Shown piece after piece: positions 22,660 through 35,580 of a stretch of DNA of 64,000 nucleotides. This DNA is from Oscarella lobularis (lineage: Eukaryota > Porifera > Homoscleromorpha > Homosclerophorida > Oscarellidae): positions 248,001 through 312,000 of the forward strand of contig NC_089188.1 of NCBI RefSeq assembly GCF_947507565.1, in the 5' to 3' direction. A program made the position numbers and the translations under genes. Below the pieces are notes generated by a model. The model was not told where the DNA came from. It searched no databases and was given only the letters and a program-made list of their open reading frames with translations. Numbering within the stretch: position 1 is the stretch's first letter; each line of letters begins with the position of its first letter.

Positions 22660-24316
22660 CGGTTTTATATAGACACCTCGGGGCCCAGAGATGAATGTGC
22701 CTACAAAACAAAGAAAACAAGTTCAGATCAAATGAAAAGAACCTGACGAGAAACAGGCACATCCTTTGCGTTTGCGTTCTCTTTGCTATGGCACAAAGCT
22801 AGTGAAGAAAAACAGTGTTGCGAACGTTGCGTTAAAGAGTTTGGGGTCATTGAGTACCCGTGACGTTGCAGAACGGTGCTCCTCTAAAAGAGAATCCCAG
22901 CTTGGCATCATTCTGTATCCTTTACATATAGTACTGATGACACTAGAACAATCAAAATTTAGACCTTAGGTCCAGTCTTCGTATGTACTACGTTACCCAG
23001 TTTGAACATTTCGTTGACTAAGAACGACATTCTTGGCTGTTCGTCGTGCAGCTTTGCGTCGTTGTCCTCTGCCATCGAAGTGATATTCTGTAATGTCCTA
23101 ACTCTTGTTTCTGCTGAAGAAATTGGGTTTTGATACGCGTACAGAATCCACTGAATCTATTCCTCTTAACGAATCACCTATTTCGACTGAGGTGGCTCTT
23201 TACAAGTAACACCTATTCTATTCTCTTCCTCATCCCTTCTTTCACTTTATAGTCTCCGTGTCTAGTATTCAAATTCACACCTGATTGACCTATCATCAAT
23301 TCATTTCTTTGTAAATAAATATTCTACTCTACTTTCAAACGATTTCGCCCCGGCCTCTTCCGCCCGTGAGTCGACTACCTCCAACTGACAATTCCTTAGA
23401 GGCTTCAACAGGAATATAAGAAAATGATCCTTTGCAAAATATTACAGTTATTGATTTACTGCGTCCACTTGCTTTAAATAAGGATGAGAGGATGAATTGG
23501 CCTCACGTGAAAATTGTCCGTAGGCGCGAGAAAGAAAAGAGTGTTCGTTTCCTAAGAACTCCAATAGATAAAAACCAAACAATAAAAATTAAATATAATC
23601 CTACACTCGCATTCAGATCCACGACAACACAATTATTAATCAGTCCCAGCAAAAAAAGTGTGACGACGTCGACGCATAGAAAGAATTGCCTTGGCTCCAC
23701 GTTTAATAAGATCAATATTAGTAGAGTCTCTAAGAACCAGTTGTCATGTATACATAGAAACAAATTGATATACCTTACTCTGATCCGTGCTAACCTCAAA
23801 CGAGAGTCAGAGTCGCTTTTTTGAAAAAGATTCTCTCGTCTCAAATCGTTTTCTGAGCAATCGCTATCTCTACAAAAATTTGAGCAAACATATGATATTT
23901 CTTTCTCGTCTATTTCACCGCTGCGGCTAATCGTCGTCGTGTTGATATCGACTGCAATTTTCTCGCCATTTGCAGCCTTTGACCGTTTCCATTTGTCTAC
24001 GAGAAAATGAAAGAATAGAGAAATTAATTCCATAGAAATGTCAACAGCATCCTTATGACTCGAACGCTATGGTGAAATTAATTTCATAGATATGTGAACA
24101 GCATCCTTATGAGTCGAATTCTATGAGAAGGAATCGTAATACAACAGTGAATGTATAAGGCTAGCATTAGTCTCATAATTCTATGAATCTACCATAAAGA
24201 AATAAGGGCTGTATTCTTTGCTGTAAGGGCAAGGTAAGGAATCCTATAAATCGATGCTATGGGAGTGAGGAGAAGAAGTAATTAACGTGCATGTATGACC
24301 AGAAAGAGACAAATGG
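22660..24316. other. Region without a supported gene; 51-bp direct repeat
   Basis: At about 24026-24127 a 51-base unit (GAAATTAATT.CATAGA.ATG ... GCATCCTTATGA.TCGAA) occurs twice in tandem with few differences. A 176-codon minus-strand frame (24033-23503) and a 130-codon plus-strand frame overlap each other, and neither shows a known domain. By position (downstream of repeat copy A on the minus strand) this stretch could hold the remains of a lost RTK copy, but I found no kinase motif in it. Confidence 0.4.
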
Positions 24317-24960
24317 GTGAGGCCCCCTTTGGGGGTTCAATACCGCTAGGGCCACTCAATTTTTGCTCGCAGCGGGCGTTAGGAACATCGCCTGCTTGTA
24401 TAATTCAACTCATATGGAAACCAACCTTCTAGCGTTTCGTTGCGAATCGAAGTAAAGAAATCGACATACGACGGACGAGAGAGGGGCTGCGAAAGGGAGA
24501 CGGATAAATTCGTCTCTAGGGCGACGGGGAAGAGTCGAGGCGCGTCGAAATCTCTGTCAAAATGTAGGCCTTCGACGTACCGTCACACAGATTAATGAAG
24601 ATGCGCCGCGAGCTTTACCTTACGCTTGTCGATACGAAAATCAGTTCGCGAGACCGGTTAGGGAGCCTCACTTTTTCAATAAAGCACAAGCAAGCAGAGA
24701 AGCTGCTTTGAAAAAGCCAATCCGCATGAGGGAAGCGCGCCTTGCGAAAATACTCAGTCAAAAGGTTTGCTTTTTCTCAGACCATTACCCGGATAACAAC
24801 ACGACGACGTATAAATTATTAGCACGTGTCCACGTGGAAGAAAAATTAATAAAATTATTTCGGTCCCCCCTCTTCCTCGCGCCTCGCACGACGTTGCAAA
24901 TGGGTTCAAAGAACACGTTTGGAGCCAAATGTTCACTCAATTCTATGAACGGATTGCTGC
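24317..24960 (+). repeat. Copy A of a three-copy RTK-flanking segment
   Basis: Shares the landmarks GTGAGGCCCC...TTT, ATTTTTGCTCGC, AAATCGACATACGACGGA, GACGGATAAATTCG, GTAGGCCTT, AGCCTTACCTTACG and TTAGGGAGCCTCACTTT, in the same order and orientation as copies B (33223-34050) and C (46550-47238 plus 49727-49960). It is the most diverged copy. No open frame is conserved among the three, so it reads as noncoding duplicated DNA. Confidence 0.75.
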
Positions 24961-25232
24961 ATTACGAAAGAATAAACATTCCACAAAAAGATGGTAAACA
25001 AATAGCTATAACCAAAAGTCGCAAAATCTAGTGTCATCAAAGAAAAACGAATACAATTATGAATGAACGCTATAGCAGCGGTAATTAAGATAATCTACAA
25101 CAACACCACACTACAAATCACGTGAAACACCAACCAGACGTCTGAAAAATTGAAAACAAACAAAACATCAACAACAAGAGTTAGCCTAAGTCTAGATTTG
25201 GGCAGAGACCGCGCTGGGTCATTTACTCGTTT

Positions 25233-28200
25233 TCATACGGTACTTTCTCTTCTTATCGCGTACCTGACATCGACCCTGTCGTCGGTCGACTCCTTGAGCA
25301 TTGCACAATCAATTTCAAAAACTTCATCAAAGCATTGGGACGACGCCGATATTGACGCATCTGTTTCCGTTGTTGACTTCATGTCCCAAAAAGGATATAA
25401 GTAGGTGATATCGAGATTGAGGTACTTGTTCGGGCTTTCTTCTTCCAGCATTTTTCCAAGTCCCTCAGACAGTTGTTTGAACGTTGGACGCTTTCCAGCT
25501 TCAGCATGCCAACACTCAGATATCAATTTGCGCCTGAAAAAGGACCAGAGAACTACGGTAGCCACAACGACATATGAGAGAGACTTTAGACTCACAGTTC
25601 TTCGGAACAGTTCTCTGGACAGTCTAGCCGGTATCCCCTGCGCAAACGTGAGAGAATATCCTTGCTCGTCATGCAAGGATAAGGAAAACAGCCTGAAATG
25701 TAAGAAGAAGTCATTTGAAAACAAATAGGGTTTGCGTTAGGGGAAAAGAATAACTATGTGTACCTAAGGTGAATATCTCCCACAGGACAACTCCAAACGA
25801 CCACCTAAAAACAGATACACATCTTTTCGTGTTCTCAACAAAAATTAATACATTAAATTTACACGTCGCTTTTCTCGGTAAAAAGACGGTGTACAATAGC
25901 TTCGACGGACATCCATCGGAGAGGCAGACGTCTGGCTGTCTTCTGACTGTATGCACCATCGTCGTAAACGGCTCTTGTGAGTCCAAAATCGGAAACTTTT
26001 ACGAGATTGTTTTTGCAGACAAGTACATTTCGACAGGCTAGGTCGCGATGAACCAGACCCTTTCCAGCCAAATATTCCTAAACAATATATCTACGATTAA
26101 AATCCAACGAGTGCTGCTCAACTGTCACACCATTCCTGATGCGATTTGCCAAGCAAACGACATGAGATCTGAAGCCGTCATTTCCCACACGTCTATCTTT
26201 CCTCCATCTTCAATTTTATTCTCTTCAATATCATTGTCCTTCGTGGTTACTGCTTCATTATTCCCTGCCGGAAAATACTTCTCACACGCCTCTTCATTTT
26301 CTCCATCTGATTGAGTTTTAAATAGCTTGATGTTGTCATTTTTGCGAGAAAAGTTTGACTCGCTTTCCTATAAGCGGAAAATTCAAAATTTTCTTGCAAT
26401 AGACGCAAACGCTTTCCTTTTCAGAGTTTCCTCCACTTGACTGCTGAGAGATATCACCAGAGCCAATGTCTTGAGAATCGCCCATGGTCAATCGCTGACA
26501 AACTTACCAATTGAGAATTTAATACGTCGGTTCAGAAAAATTCATACCTGTGGTCTTCCTTTTTGGAGATAATTGAGTAAATCACCGTGGCTGCAGTACT
26601 CGACAATCAAGCAAAACGGCTGCGATTTTGTTACGCAAGCCAGCATACAAACAATGTGTGGATGTCGCCCGATTCCTTTCATAAGTTTAATTTCTTCCAA
26701 AAAGTCCGCCTCATCCTGCTGGAGATACGCACCTACACAAGTAATAATTAGAGAAAACGTTACGAAGGCATGTGACCGAGAAAGACATTCGCACCTTTCA
26801 ACTTCTTACAAGCAGCAACAAATTTGTTGTCTTCGTTTTCTTCTTCACGCCTGATTCCACTGCTCAAATTCAGTTGTTGCAAATAATTTGAACTAAATTC
26901 AGCTTTGAGGACGTCCCCGAAAAAGCCTTCGCCAATCTTTTCGAGTAGCGTCAAATGGCAAGGATCGATTTCCCATTTGTCAAAGGCACTCTCTGTCTTT
27001 GTGGAACGATGCTTCTTATGACAGACATAGAGGACGATAAGAAAAAAAAAGGCAAATAACGAGCAAACAACAGAAGCAATGATTGATAATTGCGATGTCG
27101 ACAAATCTGCAAAAAAAGAGAAGTAAAATTAGTAATCATTGAAGATGTCTTCACTATCATAAAAGAAAGTAAATACTCAAATTATAATAAACAATGATTA
27201 AGTCGACGTAGAAAAAGCACGTGGTGCAATACATATAGAATTAATTAATGTCTACAATCTCCCTGTTGCAAGAATCAAGAGTGCGCGAACATATTAGGAT
27301 CGTTTGAGCTCGTTCGTGCAAATGCAGTGACTTCAACGAGTGCCAAACAAATGCCATTTGCAGGCAACTTCCACTAACACCAACGGATCGTTTGAGTGCA
27401 GAAGTGTCCGTGACTAAATGGAAGCTTCTGTCAAGCTGTAGTAAGTGCGCAAAGTAGGTACACTGCTATTTCATTAATTAGTATCTTCAACCGAACGCGA
27501 GTTTCATTTTGATCCGGATGGCCTACTTTTGATCCTATATACCTTCGCACGAAGTTCCGTTTCCAATAAATCCAGGTTTGCATGTGCATTTGTAAAAGGA
27601 AAGCGTATTTTCACAAGTGGCGTCCACGTGGCAATTATCGGATTTGTTAAAACACTCATCAAAATCTACATATAAAAGGCAGCAATGACTAGTACGCAAT
27701 AAGATCTAATCATCGAATAGATATACCTTCAGAAGCTGGCGTAAGACACACGCTTTTCTTCTTTGCAGAACAGTCTCTTAATTCCCAAAAACTCTTGGTT
27801 GAAGCTACACAATCGTGCTCTTCTCGCCGCCGCGGACTTTTCTCACGTTCAGATGATTTCCAGTTGACGTAGACCAATGGGGAGCCATCGGTCCAATTGT
27901 AGATTCCTTCGTTGTCAATGTCATTAAGTCCAATCCACGCTTCATTTCCATCAAGCAAGTTAGACAGGCGGTCTTTTTCCTGAAGAGAATTAATGCTAGC
28001 GAGAGAGCCCTTGCCATCGCTCAACCTTTCGCATTCGGCTAACGACTCATGCCACGTCATCAACGTGTCAAGTCGTCTAATGCATGAATGCATGCCAAGC
28101 TTCGTCCAATCGCTCTGACACATGTGGACATCTAAAGAAACAATCATACAGTAAATCTTAGTAACGGGAGATAGTGAAACACTGACGGCCAGGAGAAATT

Positions 28201-31200
28201 TGAGAAGGCGCCGCTACACTTAGAGGTTTGGCATTTAATTTTCCTAAGAATTTAATGTTAGCTATACTTAGTCTCTCGCTGTATTCGGCTTACTTTTGCA
28301 GGCATATCCCGCTTTTCTAGAACAGTTTGCAACAGCCCAACCCAAATCAACTCCGTCAAATCCCAACGTAACACACTTGCCGTTCTCGTGCGCCGGCTCA
28401 TATTTCATCCACTTGGTGAAAGTGGCGGGTAAGCCAGAAAGCCACGTAAAGCTGTTTGAAGTATTATTGTAAATTAAGCCGATCCAATACGCCGACCCTA
28501 TTATGGCAGACGATTCTTTCGCAACAAAAAAATGTTCGCTTATGTCGTTAAATGAGGCGAGATGAGCATCGCGCTCTTGACATATATTGCGATGTGCCCG
28601 CTCCTGCGGCACGGCCTCATCTTCTTTAGACAAATAATAGCAGGCTTCCTTGAAGAAGATTTCGTCTCTTGCGCAACTATTATATAAATCCGGTAAGTCT
28701 GCTTCACGGATTTCGTTGTCAAAATCGACTAAGAAACAAATATGACAAAAGAAACTATTTGAAAGCACGCCTCATACCTAGAGCGACTTTCAGTAAACTT
28801 CTTTTTGGGATAAAGAAATCAGCCATCATCCAATAGCCAGTGCGCGTGTCCATAGCAACGCACGCAGGAGAAGAGCCAGCACTCGGTTCTCCTCTAGCCC
28901 ACATGACGTAGCTGCATGCACAAGGACATTTGTTCATTTGCAACTTCTGTACTGCATGCAGTTTCATTACTCTCTACCTCAATCGGTCTTGATTGATCCA
29001 CTTGAACTGATTGCCTTCCTTTCGGTCTAAGCCAATCCACACGCTTTTGGCAATGTTTTCCTCTTGAAACTCTAAGTCGGCGAGAAGAGCCAGCACAAAC
29101 GCATGTTCGTGAAAACTGGTAATGCTGAGAAGGTTACCACTACAAGGTCTATTTACACCACTCCAAACAATACCGCCAACCCGACAATAGAGCGATGAAA
29201 GAGTATAACAATAGCCTGCATAGAGAAACCAGCTACGAGGGCAATCTAAAATTATTTATATTAAAAAGGTTCTTAGATGTGCATTTGCTTTACATTTTCT
29301 CTCTTTACAGAGAACGACGGCTTCTTGACAAGATACATTACGCTGTTCTATTTGCAGATTGCAATTTTTCAACGCCGTTTCTTTTCCAGTGCAACGTCTA
29401 CCGTTGGTGTAAATCACTTCGTCGTTTTCAATTGCCCGATATCGTCGCTTTCTGGAAATCGGATCTCCGTAGCCTAATTGGCGACAAACGATCTTGGAAT
29501 CATTCACATTCCACTTGCTGTCGCATACGACGCGCCACGTTTTGTTTAGATAGACTTCGACTCTTCCCTCGCTTTGCTTTGTCCCACCGAAACCATTGAC
29601 TAATCTTACATTCCAGTCTGATATTCGGCACGTGACCTCAATGGCAAATTGTCCATGAACATCAATATTATACCCGAAATCGAAAAATTGGAAATCCTGA
29701 ATCGAGCGAATTGAAGAGCAGTCAAAATTGGGACAAATAATATTCCAACAACTCGAACGCCCAGCTAAGGATTGAAAATTACATGTACCTTTGCCATATC
29801 CAAAGTGCTTACAAGAGGCCTCACATGTGCTATTAAATAAGTATGCACTGCGGTAGTATAGGGGATCAACGCACGCCGCTCTCCACTCGCCTCCAAGACG
29901 AATTTCTATAATCCCACGACTGGAAACTGAGCTGTTTCCGAGACGAACATCAAAAGGTTTGACGCTACTGGACCGACAAGAAACGAATACGTGCTCATTG
30001 CACGACGCAATTCCTAGATCGCAACTGCGAACAAACGTGTCGTTTGACGTACAATTAATTTCAATAGCATCGTTGTCTCTTTCTCCAAACCGGGACGTAG
30101 CTTCCAATAGACCATTGTAACCCAATTGCCGACACGAAGCAGCTGCCGTTCGACTGGGACTGTAAATGACTTCACTCATGCAGACGCGCCTCCACAACCC
30201 ACTGAGATATATTTCGAGACGCCCGCGAGAAGGCAAAACACCGCCGACAAGTCGCACGTCACCGTCACCTCGAGTAGTATCTTAAAAAGAAGAATGAGCT
30301 GTTATAAGTAAAGAAAGAAAGAGCACGACTCACTTCTGGGCTTTATGCAAACAAATGGCAATCGATTGGAACACGATTCAGCGCGCCAGTGTATTTCTGA
30401 ATCAGAAATTACGAGCTTTCCACATGACGTTTTTTCGTTGAGCAAGCCCAGCTCATTCCAATGAGCATACGTTAAAGGCGAACCGTCTGACCATCGATAG
30501 CTGTAAACGCCTGTTGCTGCAGTAGGTCTTCGTATTAGACCGAAAAAATAACTATCATCTCCGATGATTGCAGGGACTGCGTTTTCTTCTTCTTCGCCTT
30601 TGAAAGACAAAAGTGCTCCTCCATTGAGAGAGCAAATTTCGACGGCTTCAGACCAAGTATTCATCCAATTATTCCAACCATTTAGCCAATTAGAAGAAGC
30701 AAAACACGAAGACGACGTACAGTCCCAAAAGTGTCCGCCACAATCTAAAGATAAAAATGATGATTTGCAATTCAAACCTAATTGGCTAAAACTCTCAGAC
30801 GATAGAAAAAGCGCGCGTTCAGTACCTTCTATACATGTATCTTGATCCGATTGACCCGATTGAGCCGATACGGTTATCGGAACGATGTTGAGGAGTAGAA
30901 AAGCGATGGCGAAAAGACATTGGTGACCGTTTTGAGGTAAGACGAAACGGCGAATTTCGTTGATTTTTGATGAAGAACAGCCAGATTTAGTCTTTGGAAA
31001 ACGATGCCTTGTGTGACGAACATACGTAGCGATAACAACAAGAAGAAACAAGGACAAGAGAGGAAAGACGCATATCCCAGGAATTGCAAGTGTCCAATGT
31101 GAAGCAAATGCCACAACTGGCGAGAGAAGCCATTAAAATAATAATATATTTGGAAATGCTTTGGTAATGTCACCTTGCGCTGAAGTAGTAAACATATCAA

Positions 31201-31946
31201 ATTTCCAAAGAGCTCTAGTTACAATGACGTCAGTATCCTAAAAAACAAGCTCAAAGAAACAGAAATCGATCGACTTTTGCACCAATCTGCAAGCCAACAG
31301 TTTCTGCGCTCGCTTGATCATTGCACTTTCAAAGATAACGAAAGCAAACACAGTCGCGTGGTTCCCTAAAATGTATCTTAATAATATCCAGCTTGATTTG
31401 ATTAGCTTCGACACTCGCACCTTGTAAGGAAGTACTTGAAAAGAATGTAATCTCACATATTTTAACAGACGCCGTCAAGTTTACGTTAGCTTCCTAAAAA
31501 TAACATAGTGCAGGCGAGGAAACGACAACAATAGGTTGCGATCACTCACTTCCGCACACGTCGAACGACACTTTTGCCCTAAAACGCGTCCCATGTAGCA
31601 TTTTGACAAACACAGAAGCTAGGAAAAGAACAAAGAGAGAGAGTATAAGGTAGAATATCGCGAAAGCAACAGAGGTCAAGTGATCTGGCTTTACAGTGAA
31701 GCTGCGAGAGTTGTTGCGATCCTGTAGGAGGGAGAATTTGATCGCTAACACTCTGTTCAGAACAAAAATTAAATCGAAAACCTCATAGATTAGATCGTTC
31801 CAGTGAGCGGCACATCGCCTTCTATTTCCGGCAAACTGAGTGGCATTAGACGGTGGCCACGCTGAACCGAGAACAAGATCGCGAGAAGGAATAACGGTGA
31901 TGAGAGCGAGAGTGAAGAAAACGCCGAAAAGGGTAACACGAAACAT
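25233..31946 (-). CDS. RTK1: lectin/SRCR/EGF receptor tyrosine kinase
   Basis: Exons on the minus strand, in order: 31946-31550, 31489-31421, 31365-31283, 31237-31174, 31116-30826 (N-terminal region with hydrophobic segments), 30744-30334 (C-type lectin 1), 30280-29309 (three SRCR domains), 29245-28978 and 28911-28778 (lectin 2), 28728-28294 (lectin 3), about 28242-28186 (linker), 28131-27727 (lectin 4), 27665-27543 (EGF, DFDEC), 27106-26795 (TM, glycine loop GEGFFG, AACKK), 26732-26548, 26494-26411, 26367-26131 (kinase insert), 26077-25863 ([14 protein letters not shown]), 25804-25764 ([10 protein letters not shown]), 25692-25596, 25533-25233. Phases agree throughout. Catalytic Lys, HRD and DFG are present, so the kinase should be active. 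A dead EGF exon lies between the EGF and TM exons. The ligand is unknown; lectins suggest glycans. Confidence 0.87.
27290..27425 (-). pseudogene. Dead EGF exon inside RTK1
   Basis: On the minus strand it starts DFNECQTNAIC as in a calcium-binding EGF module, then loses frame: the expected NTNGSFEC continues only in another frame. No good splice sites enclose it. The exons on either side join in phase 1 without it. RTK3 keeps several EGF modules in the matching place, so RTK1 has lost at least this one. Confidence 0.65.
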
Positions 31947-31948
31947 CC

Positions 31949-32363
31949 TAGCCTGTGACCAGACCTTCTCCCTTGATCGAATGTCTGGTACTGCTCCGCC
32001 TCTTTTAAGCCCGCCCTAGGAACAAAGTGCCCGTACATAAATACGTCGCGTCGGTTTCCTCGCTCTACGCAACTTGTGTTCAAGTGCTCTGAGCAATACC
32101 CTTCGAAAGGTTCTTTTGCTCGTGCGAGCTACGATCGTCTTTCAATCTTTTCAGGATATTGCCAGGAACACTTACCAATGAACACAAGTAGCGTAGAGCG
32201 AGGAAACCGACGTTCATCGACAGAGAATTACTAGAACCGACGCGACGTATTTATGTACGGACGCTTTGTTCCTAGGGCGGGCCTAAAAGAGGAGGAGCTG
32301 TACCAGACCTTCTCCCGAGCCCGTTATACGGGATCAAGGGAGAAGGTCTGGTCACAGGCTAGT
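31949..32363. promoter_or_regulatory. Inverted duplication of the RTK1 promoter/5' leader
   Basis: Left arm 31949-about 32090 and right arm about 32175-32363 are inverted copies: CTAGCCTGTGACCAGACC at the left edge and its complement GGTCTGGTCACAGGCTAG at the right edge, with TACATAAATACGTCGCG and its complement inside. The left arm starts three bases before the ATG of RTK1 (31946), so it contains the leader and probably the proximal promoter. The right arm points the same elements the other way. No gene is visible directly to its right. Confidence 0.6.
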
Positions 32364-33222
32364 AACCTCCGACAACTCCTCGCCAACGAGTTCGAATGAT
32401 GAGATGACCGCCGTTATAACGCTCCTTGGTCCACGCCTTTCTGTTTTATATCAATTCATGAGATGGCGTCACGCTAGGAGCCCGCGCTGCGTGCTAGCAA
32501 AAGCGATGAGCGAAGGCGGTGCCGCGCCATCTCTGTAAGTTATACGAGTGACTGACAATGTTGAACAGATGCTGTTCTTGAGTTCACTCGATTTGGTTTT
32601 CACAGATATCCAATCCTAAACAAGAATTAGATTAGGAGAGGCCTGGGTCTCAGTGCATCTGAGGCCATCAATAAGAATCTAAAAAAAAATACCGGTTGTT
32701 CTATTCCCCCTTTGCAATTGTTTTAACCAATCACGCACTCGCTTACGGCATTCCGAATGATTCGAGAGGCGACGTAGAAGAAGAAAATCAATATGCAAAT
32801 ATCAGCTCCATAAGACTGTGCTGACAATGTCAGAACGAAAGGGCCCAACAAACAGATACTATACCGATCCTTGTCGTCGAAAATACTTCATAAATAGCTT
32901 CTATAGTATTTAGTCTTGCTATGATGCTTTCTTCGACAAGAGACGCCAATGCTTTCTCTCTGCATAATCAATACGTTACACAAGATAGGCCTTGTTTGTC
33001 AGCGTGTATACCGAAATACGTCAATGCCTTGAACAGTATTGCAGTAAAAAACTTCGTCAATGCTGCGAACGAAACCGTCAAATGAACTAAAAGATAAAAG
33101 ATGTCGTATATCCACTAAAAAATTCAAAAAAGGTAGACAACTTGTGTCTATAAAGTACAACATCATCATACAGTTTTCAAGACAACGATGATGGCGGATC
33201 GAAAGAAAAGTTGACCAAAGGT
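32364..33222. other. Intergenic DNA upstream of RTK1, no gene seen
   Basis: AT-rich with only short open frames. The part from about 32880 resembles the DNA before copy C (GTCAAATGAA.TAAA, GGTAGACAAC), so the B/C duplication probably reaches leftward to here. Confidence 0.5.
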
Positions 33223-34050
33223 GATTGAGGCCCCTTTTGAGGCTTCATCATCACCCGAACCACGGGATTTCTGCCCGCCGTGACCGCTGTGAACATCGCT
33301 CGCATCTTTAGTTCAGACTATATGGAGACCAACGTCTTAGCTTCTCTTCAGTTAACGGAGAAAAGAATTCGACGTACGACGGAAGAGAGAGGAGCCTCGA
33401 AAGAGCGATGGATAAATTCGGCCCTTGGGCGATGGAAAAGCACTGAGACGCGTCAAGTTCGCAGTCTAAGTGTAGGCCTTGGAGATATCGTCAAACACAA
33501 AAATCAACTCGCGTCTGCGAGCCTTACCTTACGTTTCGCATGAGAAAAACTGCTCGTGAGACCCCTTAGGGAGCCTCACTTTTTCGTTGAGGTTTCAGAG
33601 CCGAGAAAAAGTAGTTTGAAAGGCATTTCACTGTAGCCAAATCGTGTCTTGTGAAAAAAAGCAGTGAAAAGGCTCACTCTTCAATGACCGAGGACGATTT
33701 ACCCGGATAAGGACACGTGGTTAATTGGAAGAATGTTCACCTAGTTTTCTTCGCAGGAGGCAGCGCTTCTGCAAGCAGTGATTCCAGCGTGTCTCTAGAG
33801 AAGGAAACGTGCGTCTTCGTTAGAATGATATAGCTGTGGCTTCGTTTCGAAGTATTTTCTGTGAAAACGGCTCACGATTTCGAACCAGGTTCTCGTTAGT
33901 AGTCACAACTGATCGTGCGATTTTCTTAGAACGCCCCTGCTTCTTCAGGAAGTCGAAATGGAAGAAAAATGTTGTCCCAAGGGAGTCAACCGAGGTTATA
34001 TTGTTGTGAATTTGGCAATGAAAGGTGAAGCGGCGGGCCCTGTGCATCCA
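33223..34050 (+). repeat. Copy B of the RTK-flanking segment
   Basis: Matches copy C closely, including GGCCTTGGAGATATCGTC, CAAAAATCAACTCGCGTCTG, TTAGGGAGCCTCACTTT, TTACCCGGATAA.GACACGT, GGCAGCGCTTCT and CACGATTTCGAACCAG. Between CTCACTCTTCAATGAC and its neighbours it lacks the TA-flanked element that interrupts copy C, so it serves as the empty site. It lies 1.3 kb upstream of the RTK1 start, as C lies upstream of RTK2. Confidence 0.8.
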
Positions 34051-34659
34051 AATTCAAACGTTTAGTGCTAGACTTTATAGACAGGCCTTGCCTTTATCAT
34101 TGTACACCTATTCTATGAGCTAAAACGAATAACCATTTTCCAATAATTAATTATATCTACACTATTATGTAGGACTACTAATAGCAACACAGGTAACTAC
34201 AAAAATCAACATCTTTATCGACGAGCTTCTCCTCATTCGCCAGAGAGCAACGTGCTGCTTAGATATGTCCTTTCGTAGACACTGCGATGACCGCATGTCA
34301 ACCCTAATTAATTTTTTCTTCACTTATTAAAATTTATATACGCTGAGTCGCAACAGAAATAATTACGTATCTATAGTTTAAATATTTCATACCTGTGGCT
34401 GTGGTTATGTAGAAGATTGACTGCTGAATTGAAGTACATAACACCAAGGCCTGAGTATTAATCTCAATCTAAAAAACTCCTGAATGAATTGAGTATTAAT
34501 TGGTTAGTGAAACGAAATAAGTATTCTAATTAATTAATTACTGTCGCAGTACGAGCCATTAATTTTCAATATGATTATCAAGAACCCATAATATTTACAT
34601 TATGAACATCTCTTGTAATTAATAGAAAATCTTTAGCTTGCAAATTACTTTCACTGGAT
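34051..34659. other. AT-rich intergenic stretch, nothing recognised
   Basis: Dominated by TTAATTAATTA-type sequence with no open frame of note and no repeat structure that I can follow. Confidence 0.5.
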
Positions 34660-34689
34660 TAATGCTTGCTATCAACAAAGCTGTAGTAG

Positions 34690-35249
34690 TTGCTGCCAGC
34701 TGGCGCTGCTCCTGCTCCTGCTGCTCCTGCTGCTCTTGGTGAGGGTGAAGGTACTGTACCTGCATGTGCTGGTGCGGGTGTTGGGGTGCAGATAACGCTG
34801 GTGAAGGTGTGGTCGCTGCTGTTGCTTCCGGTGCTACCGCAGGTGCGAAAGCTGCAGGTTGTTCTGCTGCTTTTTCCAGAGCTAGTGTAGGTGAAGTGGA
34901 GGTGCGGAAGCTGCAGGTGCTGGTGCTGGTGCTTGTGCATGTTCTGGCTTACGATGCTGATGCAGCTCCTCCCAGTGCTGGTGCCGTTGCAGGAGCTGGT
35001 TCTGGTGCTGCTTCCGGTGCTGGTGCAGGTTCCGGTGCTAGTGCAAGGTGCAGGAACTGGTTCTAATGCTGCTTCCGGTGCTGGTTCCAGTGCAGGAGCT
35101 GCTTCTCGTGCTGGTGCAGGTGCAGGAGCTGATTCTGGTGCTGGTGCATGTGCTGCTGCTGCTTCCGGTGCTGCTGCTGGTGCTGGTGCTGGTGCTGGTG
35201 CTGGTGCTTCTTCTGCTGCTGCTGCTGCCGCTGCTGCTGCTGCCGCTTC

Positions 35250-35280
<31 letters not shown>

Positions 35281-35320
35281 GGTGCTGGTGCTGATGCTGG
35301 TGATGATTCTACTACCTAGC
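34690..35320 (+). repeat. GCT/GGTGCT low-complexity tract
   Basis: Built from GGTGCTGGTGCT, GCTGCTGCT and related trimers and hexamers. Long open frames occur in more than one frame (Gly/Ala-rich, Leu/Val-rich), as expected from the repeat and not from selection on one protein. No start, splice or stop context suggests a silk-like gene. Confidence 0.8.
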
Positions 35321-35580
35321 TACCTAGCTACCTAGCTATACTTAGCTACCTAGCTACCAGACTAATTAGAGCTACTTAATTTACTTAATTAATTCTTATT
35401 AATCTATTGATCTGTACCTTCAAAAGGTGATCCTTGAAAAACCGCCATTGCGTTGTCGTCCTTTGCGTTGTCCTGTCGTCCTGTCGTCCTGTCGTCCTGT
35501 CGTCTCTTCGTCCCGTCGTCCCGTCAGCCCGTTGTCTTGTTGTCCAGTCCCTGCATTGAGTACCTATAAACTCAAAAAAA
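35321..35580 (+). repeat. TAGCTACC and CCTGTCGT short tandem repeats
   Basis: About 35313-35360 repeats TACCTAGC, and about 35457-35540 repeats the octamer GTCGTCCT. These separate the GCT tract from the acidic-codon array. Confidence 0.7.

Noticed and set aside
23432-24033. Opposed 130- and 176-codon open frames
   Set aside because: They overlap on opposite strands in AT-rich DNA, with no motif; probably chance.
28187-28190. Apparent non-GT donors at the short linker exon in all three RTKs
   Set aside because: Shifting the border by two or three bases gives a shared GTCAGT donor in phase 1 in all copies, so the splice site is normal.
34690-35319. Gly/Ala-rich open frames resembling a silk protein
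   Set aside because: Several frames are open because of the GCT/GGT repeat; no start, signal peptide or splice support.
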